This document shows, piece after piece, positions 1 to 4,912 of a stretch of DNA of 6,690 nt; the stretch's first letter is position 1; each line of letters starts with the position of its first letter. A program made the translations under genes and the position numbers. The notes under the pieces were generated by a model that worked only from the letters and a program-made list of their open reading frames with translations, ran no database searches and was not told where the DNA came from. Source of the DNA: Legionellales bacterium (GTDB lineage: Bacteria; Pseudomonadota; Gammaproteobacteria; Berkiellales; Berkiellaceae); assembly GCA_023266435.1 (NCBI GenBank), contig JAHFQF010000130.1:1-6690 (forward strand), in the 5' to 3' direction.

Positions 1-594
1 CTGCATGAGGCTGCACTCCAGGGGCAGACGAACGTCGTAAAGACCTTGCTTGCAAAAGGCGCAAAGGTAGATGCCACAGACGAGGATGGCTTGGCCCCGC
101 TGCATTACGCTGCACGCCAGGGGCAGACGAACGTCATAAAGACCTTGCTTGAAAACAGCGCACAGGTAGCTGCCACAGACAATGCTGGCCATACCCCGCT
201 GCATATTGCTGCACACCACGGCCGCACGAAAGCCGTAAAGACCTTGCTTGAAAACAACGCACAGGTAGCTGCCACAGACAATGCTGGCCATACCCCGCTG
301 CATATTGCTGCACACCACGGCTGGACGGACGTCGTAAAGACCTTGCTTGCAAAAGGCGCAAAGGTAGATGCCACAGACCAGCATGGCTGGACCCCGCTGC
401 ATCACGCCGCATCGGAGGGGCACACGAAAGCCGTAAAGACCTTGCTTGCAAAAGGCGCACAGGTAGATGCCACAGACAAGCATGGCATGACCCCGCTGCA
501 TCACGCTGCATTATTCTGGCGCACGAACGTCATAAAGACCTTGCGTGAAAACGGCGCAAAGGTAGATGCCAAAGACAATGCTCACAGGACCCCG
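1..594 (+). repeat. Six tandem 99-bp ankyrin-coding repeat units
   Basis: Units start at 1, 100, 199, 298, 397 and 496, each exactly 99 bp with no indels. A core (gtaaagaccttgctt or a close variant) and ctgcat at the unit start are almost invariant. Units share half-modules out of order: the second halves of units 1, 4 and 5 are alike (gcaaaaggcgca type), while those of units 2 and 3 are nearly identical to each other (gaaaac..cgcacaggtagct type). Differences fall mostly at amino-acid-changing positions. This points to recent expansion with recombination between units. A seventh unit from 595 keeps only a few matching codons. Confidence 0.95.
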
Positions 595-969
595 CGGAAT
601 CACGCTGAAGGCACAGGACCAACATCAAGGCGCGGCGAAAAGGCGCAAGTCTTGCAGGCCTTGACCGAAACACAGCCCGAGCCTGCATCGCATCCAACGC
701 AGTCAATCTTTAGACGCTTTGTCGCCTGGCTATGGTCTATGATTACTCTAAAGAAGACAGTCAGCAATACGGAGTCACAGCCGTTGCTTGCAAACGAATT
801 GGAGGAGCCCACTCAGTCTTACAGTGCAATAGATAGAGATAGTGTGCGGAGCGACTTCAGGGGCTCGCAACCTCCCCCCCTGGTTAATGCTCAGCCGACT
901 CGTACGCAGCAGACACTGGAGCAGGGATCGAAGCCGGAAAGTAAGCCGAAAAAGCCGGGGCTGAGTTAA
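1..969 (+). CDS. Ankyrin-repeat protein, C-terminal part (5' end outside window)
   Basis: The reading frame is open from base 1, so the start lies to the left and the Leu/Met at about 46 is internal. The visible 322 residues begin with six consecutive 33-residue ankyrin repeats of the pattern TPLHxAAxxGxTxxVKTLLxxGAxVDATDxxG. A degenerate seventh (PRNHAEGTG) probably caps the stack. Ankyrin repeats bind other proteins; in intracellular bacteria such proteins are often secreted into host cells, which is an inference here. After the repeats come a short hydrophobic stretch (about 706-750, FVAWLWSMITL flanked by basic residues, possibly membrane-associating), an acidic patch NELEEP and a Pro/Gln/Lys-rich tail ending KPKKPGLS. 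The acidic patch is loosely like E-block signals of Dot/Icm substrates but is weak evidence. One repeat unit (298-396) is 57/99 G+C by hand count, visibly richer than genes to the right, which may indicate separate origin. Confidence 0.93.
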   Translation: MHEAALQGQTNVVKTLLAKGAKVDATDEDGLAPLHYAARQGQTNVIKTLLENSAQVAATDNAGHTPLHIAAHHGRTKAVKTLLENNAQVAATDNAGHTPLHIAAHHGWTDVVKTLLAKGAKVDATDQHGWTPLHHAASEGHTKAVKTLLAKGAQVDATDKHGMTPLHHAALFWRTNVIKTLRENGAKVDAKDNAHRTPRNHAEGTGPTSRRGEKAQVLQALTETQPEPASHPTQSIFRRFVAWLWSMITLKKTVSNTESQPLLANELEEPTQSYSAIDRDSVRSDFRGSQPPPLVNAQPTRTQQTLEQGSKPESKPKKPGLS

Positions 970-1261
970 AAAAACAGTCTACACTCTCACTAAAGGGCGC
1001 TACCGATCTGCATCTTGCTGCCAATCGTGGCGCCTCACCGTAAGTATACTCAAACTCATCTGCTTTTAGACTAGGCGTTAAGCCGTGAGCAAGCGGAACG
1101 CACTGTAGTACTTGAGGATTGCGAGCTGGTAAAAACAACACAGTATAAAAGCAAATGAGACAGAGCATCTCATCAAAGTTGTCCAGGATAAAGTCGACGA
1201 CCCTGTATACCCAGATCCTAATTGCTTAGCTTTCAATGCAAAATCCGGTGTGCTTAAATAG
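945..1261 (+). pseudogene. Decayed coding remnant with ankyrin-type motif
   Basis: This stretch between the ankyrin gene and the outer-membrane gene has no intact ORF but reads as protein in three successive frames. Frame 3 (945-1040) gives AEKAGAELKKQ and then ATDLHLAANRGASP before a TAA; DLHLAANRGA is a recognisable ankyrin helix motif. Frame 1 (about 1081-1155) gives EQAERTVVLEDCELVK and stops at TGA 1156-1158. Frame 2 (1157-1261) continues with ETEHLIKVVQ and DPVYPDPNCLAFNAKSG to TAG 1259-1261. One-base shifts plus loss of one stop (1075-1077) would join them. It may be the remains of a second ankyrin gene or the former 3' end of the upstream one. The first segment overlaps the last 25 bp of the intact upstream frame. 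The parent family is not recognised beyond the ankyrin motif. Confidence 0.55.
1232..1259 (+). promoter_or_regulatory. Possible promoter of the outer-membrane protein gene
   Basis: A TTCAAT (1232-1237) and a TTAAAT (1254-1259) lie 16 nt apart, and the second is preceded by TGC, an extended -10 arrangement. Each hexamer matches the sigma-70 consensus only in part. The position, about 35 nt before the start codon at 1294, is suitable. The site overlaps the end of the decayed coding remnant. Low confidence. Confidence 0.3.
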
Positions 1262-1293
1262 AAGCAGGATTTGCTCAAATAAGGATATCTCTC

Positions 1294-1932
1294 ATGAACC
1301 ACGTCCCTGCATTCATTAGCTTACTTCTCGTTAGCACAACCACGCTTGCAGCAGGTATTGATGGCGCTTACCTACGAGCGTCTGGCGGGATAAGCAAAGT
1401 AGAAGATCAAAAGTATGGCTATACCAACCGAATGAATTTAGTCAATCAATTAGATGACGGCCGTGCTTTTGGGATCGCACTAGGTGTACGATTTAATGAC
1501 TACTGGCGCGCGGATCTCAGCTGGGATCGTGCTGACAATGATAATGACATGGCAACCATTAACTCCACCAAAGATGGCTCTACTGGCGGCGAATTAAGCT
1601 ATCAAGCCTTATTAGGTAATGTCTTTTATGATTTTTCTTTAGATAACTTCTCTAAATGGCATCCTTATCTGGGCGCTGGTATAGGGCTAGGACGCATCAA
1701 GTGGGCCCTAACTGATACCTCCACCACGGTAACTGCCAAAACAGATAGAGCGACCTTTCATGGCACCTTAGGCATGGGGTATCAATTCAATCAAAATTGG
1801 CGCCTAAATGCGAATTATAGGCGCATAGAAACTACCCCCTATGCTAGCCAGACAGGTGCTGGAGTTAGCAGTAACTCCGATCCGAAATATCGTAATAATA
1901 ACCTCAACGTTGAGGTCATGTTCGTTTTATAA
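1294..1932 (+). CDS. Small outer-membrane beta-barrel protein (Opa/OmpA-like porin fold)
   Basis: The 212-residue product starts at an ATG with AAGGA (1281-1285) 8 nt upstream. Residues 1-20 form a signal peptide, a hydrophobic run ending TTTLAA before Gly21; its n-region has His but no Lys or Arg, which is unusual. The mature part alternates hydrophobic and polar residues in segments typical of transmembrane strands: FGIALGVRFNDYWRADLSW, YLGAGIGLGRIKWAL, FHGTLGMGYQFNQNWRLNA and a final LNVEVMFVL. Between them are polar loops rich in Asp, Asn, Ser and Thr. Length and pattern fit an eight-stranded barrel of the OMP_b-brl superfamily, which includes Opa, P44/Msp2-like and OmpW-type proteins. 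The last residue is Leu where Phe is the usual C-terminal assembly signal. It probably sits in the outer membrane; its ligand or role cannot be told from sequence. It has its own spacer on each side and seems monocistronic. Confidence 0.85.
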   Translation: MNHVPAFISLLLVSTTTLAAGIDGAYLRASGGISKVEDQKYGYTNRMNLVNQLDDGRAFGIALGVRFNDYWRADLSWDRADNDNDMATINSTKDGSTGGELSYQALLGNVFYDFSLDNFSKWHPYLGAGIGLGRIKWALTDTSTTVTAKTDRATFHGTLGMGYQFNQNWRLNANYRRIETTPYASQTGAGVSSNSDPKYRNNNLNVEVMFVL

Positions 1933-1946
1933 CCCCACACCTGGTT

Positions 1947-1966
1947 ATTCCCGCTTTCGCGGGAAT
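1947..1966. repeat. Palindromic REP-like hairpin, ATTCCC-N8-GGGAAT type
   Basis: The 20-mer attcccgctttcgcgggaat folds into a perfect 8-bp stem with a TTTC loop, 14 nt after the stop of the barrel gene. The outer arms match the ATTCCC-N8-GGGAAT form of the dispersed dRS3 repeat known from Neisseria; similar GC-rich palindromes are scattered between genes in other proteobacteria. No T-run follows on either strand, so it is not a typical intrinsic terminator, though it could protect the mRNA 3' end. Whether it is multicopy in this genome cannot be seen here. Confidence 0.6.
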
Positions 1967-2011
1967 CCACCCTCACCCAGTAAGGTAGCCTGAGAGTCGC
2001 TTCTGGATATC

Positions 2012-2331
2012 ACTTGAACGCTTACGTAGCAGGAGTTCACAATCTATGTTTCTCATTCATGTGACGTATAAGAAACCGCTGACCATGATTGATCAGCATT
2101 TGGCTGCACACCGTGCATTTTTAGAGGACGGTTATCAAAAAAATGTCTTTATTGTATCAGGCCCCAGGTATCCCCGCACGGGTGGGATCATCCTGTCGCA
2201 GCTGACTGATAGAGCACAATTAGAAAAAATCCTAGCACAAGATCCCTTTGCACTTCATGATCTGGCGGATTACGAATTCATTGAATTCGATCCGGTTAAA
2301 TGCCACGCTGACTTCAAGTGCTTTACGTAGC
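2012..2331. repeat. Imperfect direct repeats flanking the YciI gene
   Basis: The copy at 2012-2030 (acttgaacgcttacgtagc) lies just before the YciI ribosome-binding site. The copy at 2311-2331 begins acttcaag and ends ttacgtagc, and spans the YciI stop codon. Aligned with two gaps they match at 17 of 21 columns and share a perfect 9-mer ttacgtagc. They could be the footprint of an insertion or duplication that brought in the gene, or chance. Confidence 0.3.
2046..2330 (+). CDS. YciI-family protein
   Basis: The 94-residue product starts at an ATG with AGGAG (2031-2035) 10 nt upstream. It matches the small YCII family (ferredoxin-like, dimeric alpha/beta barrel). A first strand FLIHVTYK is followed by a helix with His18 and His22 (HLAAHRAFLEDG), then VSGPRYPRTGGIIL, then a helix ending in the family's DPF motif (Asp66-Phe68) and a last strand YEFIEFDPVK. 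In YciI a conserved His-Asp pair was proposed as catalytic; His22 and Asp66 are possible counterparts, but I cannot confirm their alignment. The length is usual for the family. The reaction is unknown for most members, and suggested roles range from stress-related to degradative dehalogenase-like enzymes. The last 8 nt overlap the convergent ispG gene. No clear promoter is seen upstream. Confidence 0.85.
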   Translation: MFLIHVTYKKPLTMIDQHLAAHRAFLEDGYQKNVFIVSGPRYPRTGGIILSQLTDRAQLEKILAQDPFALHDLADYEFIEFDPVKCHADFKCFT

Positions 2332-2350
2332 GTACGTGCTCTCTACGTAA
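2323..2350. other. Inverted repeat over the convergent YciI/ispG stop codons
   Basis: The arm ttacgtag (2323-2330) pairs perfectly with ctacgtaa (2343-2350) across a 12-nt loop that itself holds the palindrome cgtacg. The left arm contains both stop codons, TAG for the YciI gene and, on the other strand, TAA for ispG. On the plus strand TTTT follows at 2351-2354, so it could act as a weak terminator for the YciI transcript inside the ispG coding end. No T-run follows on the ispG side. Confidence 0.35.
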
Positions 2351-3543
2351 TTTTGCACCATTTGCATAAACTCATCAGCGATTTGAGGGCCGCGCAAGAT
2401 TTTAGCTTTTTTACCATCTATGAATACTGGTGCAGCTGGCTCTTCCCCTGTTCCAGGCAAGCTAATCCCGATATTGGCATGTTTGCTTTCCCCTGGCCCA
2501 TTGACAACACAGCCCATGACCGCAACCGTCATGTTTTCAACGCCTCGATACTGTGTACGCCACTCAGGCATTTGCGCGCGTAATTGTTGCTGAATACGTT
2601 GCGCTAACTGTTGAAAGACCTGACTGGTCGTACGCCCACAGCCTGGACAAGCGGATACCATTGGCATGAACGCTCTGAGATCGAGGGATTGAAGGATTTC
2701 TTGACAGACTTGTACTTCTTTGGTTCGGTCTCCACCAGGCTCGGGAGTGAGTGAAGCCCGAATCGTATCCCCAATACCTGCTTGTAAGAGCAACGCAAAG
2801 GCAGCCGCTGTGGCCACAATGCCTTTGGAGTCCATGCCAGCCTCAGTCAATCCTAAGTGCAGCGCATTGCTGCATTGCGTAGCGAGTGACTGATAAATCG
2901 CAACCAAGTCCTGCACGCGGGAAACTTTACAGGCCAAAATAATTTTGTCATTAGGCAGTCCTAAGTCATTGGCTTTCCGTGCGCTGAGCAAAGCGGATAA
3001 AATCATTGCTTCCCGCATCACTTGAGCAGTAGATACCGGATGTGGCTGCTGGCTATTTTTATCCATCAAAGACGTTAACAGCGCTTGATCTAAGCTACCC
3101 CAGTTAACGCCGATGCGCACGGGTTTGTTGTTCTTGAGGGCAACCTCAATCATGGTGGCAAAGTTTGTATCGTGCTTATCGCCAAAGCCAACATTTCCAG
3201 GGTTAATGCGGTATTTGGCTAATGCACTGGCACACTCCGGGTGCTCCGTGAGGAGCTTATGACCAATGTAGTGAAAATCGCCAATGATGAGTGGATTACT
3301 CCAGCCCAGCTGGATCAACCGGTCTACGATATGCGGAATTGCCTTGGCTGATTCTTGACGATCAACAGTCACCCTGACTAACTCTGAGCCAGCGCGCCAT
3401 AGAGCATAACACTGCTGAGCGGTACCCTCCACATCTGCCGTATCCGTATTGGTCATCGACTGGACCACGATGGGCGCGCCGCCACCTACGGTGACCGAAC
3501 CAATTTTGACGGGTGTACTGAAACGTCTAGTGCTGGTTTGCAT
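2323..3543 (-). CDS. ispG: 4-hydroxy-3-methylbut-2-enyl diphosphate synthase
   Basis: IspG (GcpE) converts 2-C-methyl-D-erythritol 2,4-cyclodiphosphate to HMBPP, the next-to-last step of the cytosolic MEP isoprenoid pathway, using a [4Fe-4S] cluster fed by ferredoxin or flavodoxin. The 406-residue product opens with the family signature VVQSMTNTDTADVEGT (27-42) and VRVTVDRQES. The TIM-barrel part carries KYRINPGNVG, VRIGVNWGS and LTEAGMDSKG. The cluster-binding end has Cys299 and Cys302 (CPGCGRTT), Cys345 (MGCVVNGPGE) and Glu352, matching the known three-Cys-one-Glu ligation. E. coli IspG is 372 residues; the extra length lies around residues 151-200 and between Cys302 and Cys345, as in the longer beta/Legionellales-type enzymes. 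The ATG has AGGGGG 8 nt upstream. No key residue is missing, so it should be active. It is divergent from the KfrA-like gene and convergent with the YciI gene. Confidence 0.97.
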   Translation of the reverse strand: MQTSTRRFSTPVKIGSVTVGGGAPIVVQSMTNTDTADVEGTAQQCYALWRAGSELVRVTVDRQESAKAIPHIVDRLIQLGWSNPLIIGDFHYIGHKLLTEHPECASALAKYRINPGNVGFGDKHDTNFATMIEVALKNNKPVRIGVNWGSLDQALLTSLMDKNSQQPHPVSTAQVMREAMILSALLSARKANDLGLPNDKIILACKVSRVQDLVAIYQSLATQCSNALHLGLTEAGMDSKGIVATAAAFALLLQAGIGDTIRASLTPEPGGDRTKEVQVCQEILQSLDLRAFMPMVSACPGCGRTTSQVFQQLAQRIQQQLRAQMPEWRTQYRGVENMTVAVMGCVVNGPGESKHANIGISLPGTGEEPAAPVFIDGKKAKILRGPQIADEFMQMVQNYVESTYAT

Positions 3544-3601
3544 GAAGCATGCCCCCTAACTGCAAGCGGACTGACCCTTTGGGCCTCTACGAAAGAAAAC
3601 T

Positions 3602-3630
3602 AGTTTATTTTTTTTTGTGCCATAAATCAA
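3602..3630 (-). promoter_or_regulatory. Predicted sigma-70 promoter of ispG
   Basis: On the minus strand TTGATT (-35, plus-strand 3625-3630) and TAAACT (-10, 3602-3607) are separated by exactly 17 nt and each matches consensus at four of six positions. The spacer contains nine A's in a row (T's at 3608-3616), which may bend the DNA. Transcription would start near 3595, giving a leader of about 50 nt. One arm of a 9-bp inverted repeat (3618-3626) overlaps the -35 and spacer. Confidence 0.6.
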
Positions 3631-3678
3631 CTGCTATTCCCTGATAAAGCCCTAGGAATCCCCCACTGCTTTATGGCA
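3618..3678. promoter_or_regulatory. Candidate operator for the KfrA-like regulator
   Basis: TGCCATAAA (3618-3626) and its exact inverse TTTATGGCA (3670-3678) lie between ispG and the KfrA-like gene. Their centres are 52 bp apart, close to five helical turns, so both would face the same side of the DNA. A third, partial element, ATAAAGC (3644-3650), pairs with GCTTTAT (3668-3674) and its ATAAA is 22 bp from that in the first arm, about two turns. KfrA of plasmid RK2 binds and represses its own promoter, which makes self-regulation a reasonable inference. No convincing promoter hexamers were found for the rightward gene. Confidence 0.4.
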
Positions 3679-3706
3679 AAATCAAAGTTGTAGGAGCAAA
3701 ATAAGC

Positions 3707-4378
3707 GTGGCAAAAGGAAAAGGATGTATGCTACCTAGCTCACGGAAAGAAAAGGAAGTCTGGCAAGCCTGTGACCAATTGTCTGCTGAGGGCAATAGTA
3801 TTACCTATCAAGGCGTGGGCGAGCGTTTAGTGGAGTTGGGTTATAAGCGCGGCAGTAACAGTGATATTTATCGCTATCTTACCAGCTGGAAGACCATGAA
3901 AGAACGTACCGATCTAGCCAAGCAAGTCCCTTTAACCTCCCGTCCGTTGATAAACCAAGCGGATCCTTTACAAAGCGCCATTGAACAAATCCGACAAGAC
4001 ATTTGGCTGGAAGCCACCAAAGCGCTGAATGACACGAATAAACTGCTTGAGCTCAAAGAGCATACCTTAGCCAAAGCCCAAGATAGCATCAATGATCTCA
4101 AATCCAGACTGATTAGAAAGCAACGTCAAATAGACGAATTACGCGAAAATACCGATAACACAAAAACCCTTCAAGCTTTACTCGAAACAGTTCAAGGAAT
4201 CTCTCGGAGCCGAGATGTAGAGCTTGCAAAACTTTATGATCATCATCAAAAGCAGTTCGATCGATACATGAAAATCATTAACAATCTGAAACTGCAAAAT
4301 CATAAATTAAAACGCTTGGTTGTTAAACACAATCTCAGCGTCAATCATGAGGATGCAGTAGAAGTCACTAATGCCTAA
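3707..4378 (+). CDS. KfrA-like DNA-binding coiled-coil protein
   Basis: The 223-residue product starts at a GTG, chosen because AGGAG (3692-3696) lies 10 nt upstream; an ATG seven codons in lacks such a site. Residues 18-61 match the KfrA N-terminal domain: VWQACDQLSAEGNSITYQGV, then LGYKRGSNSDIYRYLTSWK, a helix-turn-helix type fold seen in plasmid KfrA regulators. From about residue 88 to 208 the sequence is almost all predicted helix with heptad-like Leu/Ile spacing (LELKEHTLAKAQDSINDLKS, LKLQNHKLKRLVVKHNL), fitting the long coiled coil typical of the family. KfrA proteins bind DNA near their own gene, repress it, and have been linked to plasmid partitioning and nucleoid organisation. Here the flanking ispG suggests a chromosomal copy. 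A second coiled-coil gene starts 11 nt after the stop, so the two are probably one operon. Confidence 0.82.
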   Translation: MAKGKGCMLPSSRKEKEVWQACDQLSAEGNSITYQGVGERLVELGYKRGSNSDIYRYLTSWKTMKERTDLAKQVPLTSRPLINQADPLQSAIEQIRQDIWLEATKALNDTNKLLELKEHTLAKAQDSINDLKSRLIRKQRQIDELRENTDNTKTLQALLETVQGISRSRDVELAKLYDHHQKQFDRYMKIINNLKLQNHKLKRLVVKHNLSVNHEDAVEVTNA

Positions 4379-4389
4379 GAGGTGATGCG

Positions 4390-4890
4390 ATGACTGCCGA
4401 CAATAAATCACTACATTTGATAGAAAATCCTGCTGTCTTAGATAATCTTTCCCGCCACAAGCTAAGTAAGCATTGCCAACACGTGCAACAAGCTTACTCA
4501 ACGCTGCTACAAGCCCATGAGCAATTACAGCAAGCCTTTTCTGCTCAAGCTTTTCAAGCGCAAGCACAGGCAGATGAGCTCAAACACATTGAGTCGCAAG
4601 CCGATAAGCGCGTTGCTGAATTGGAGCGAGTCTATACGGAGGCCAAAAAAACCTTACAAGAAGAAAGCGCTGCTTGGCGCGCTAATAACGAAGATGAGTT
4701 CTGTCGCCTTATTGCCTCTACCACGCGACACCTCTCATCGTTACAGGAAAAGTTTGAGCGCACCACTAAGCGCGAGTCTTTTGTCGGTCATCAACTGCTA
4801 GAGATAACCGAAGAGCGTAATAAATTGAAAGACCAGGTTGCGCAATTAAAAACGCTATTATTGCAAATCAAAGAACGAACGCCTGTCTAA
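4390..4890 (+). CDS. Coiled-coil protein, partner of the KfrA-like gene
   Basis: I do not recognise a family. The 166-residue product starts at an ATG with GAGGTG (4379-4384) 5 nt upstream and lies 11 nt after the KfrA-like stop, so translation is probably coupled. It has no signal peptide or membrane segment. From about residue 25 to the end it is nearly all predicted helix, rich in Gln, Ala, Glu, Lys and Leu, with heptad-like stretches (LLQAHEQLQQAFSAQAF, ADKRVAELERVYTEAKKTL, ITEERNKLKDQVAQLKTLLL). A more polar part, WRANNEDEFCRLIASTTRHL, sits in the middle. It has no N-terminal DNA-binding domain like its neighbour. The likely role, by context only, is a cytosolic partner forming mixed coiled coils with the KfrA-like protein. 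It ends 22 nt before the stop of the convergent gene. Confidence 0.75.
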   Translation: MTADNKSLHLIENPAVLDNLSRHKLSKHCQHVQQAYSTLLQAHEQLQQAFSAQAFQAQAQADELKHIESQADKRVAELERVYTEAKKTLQEESAAWRANNEDEFCRLIASTTRHLSSLQEKFERTTKRESFVGHQLLEITEERNKLKDQVAQLKTLLLQIKERTPV

Positions 4891-4912
4891 ATCTGCATAA
4901 AACGGTAAACAT

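Noticed and set aside
105..511. Two long minus-strand ORFs opposite the ankyrin repeats
   Set aside because: They are open only because the 99-bp unit is repeated in frame; the translations are Cys/Ser-rich repeats with no protein-like features, and the plus-strand frame has clear ankyrin motifs.
1..594. Diversity-generating retroelement variable region
   Set aside because: Differences between units are not limited to adenine positions, and no template repeat or reverse transcriptase is visible.
1..594. CRISPR array
   Set aside because: The 99-bp repeats are in-frame coding units with no unique spacers between them.
884..1302. Minus-strand ORFs across the spacer after the ankyrin gene
   Set aside because: Neither has a ribosome-binding site or recognisable motif, and the plus strand of the same region gives ankyrin-like protein segments, so they are shadows of the decayed gene.
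2248..2583. Plus-strand 111-codon ORF over the ispG 3' end
   Set aside because: It overlaps two well-supported genes, lacks a ribosome-binding site and has no recognisable domain.
3608..3616. T-run as an intrinsic terminator
   Set aside because: No GC-rich stem precedes it on the plus strand; it is better explained as the spacer A-tract of the ispG promoter.
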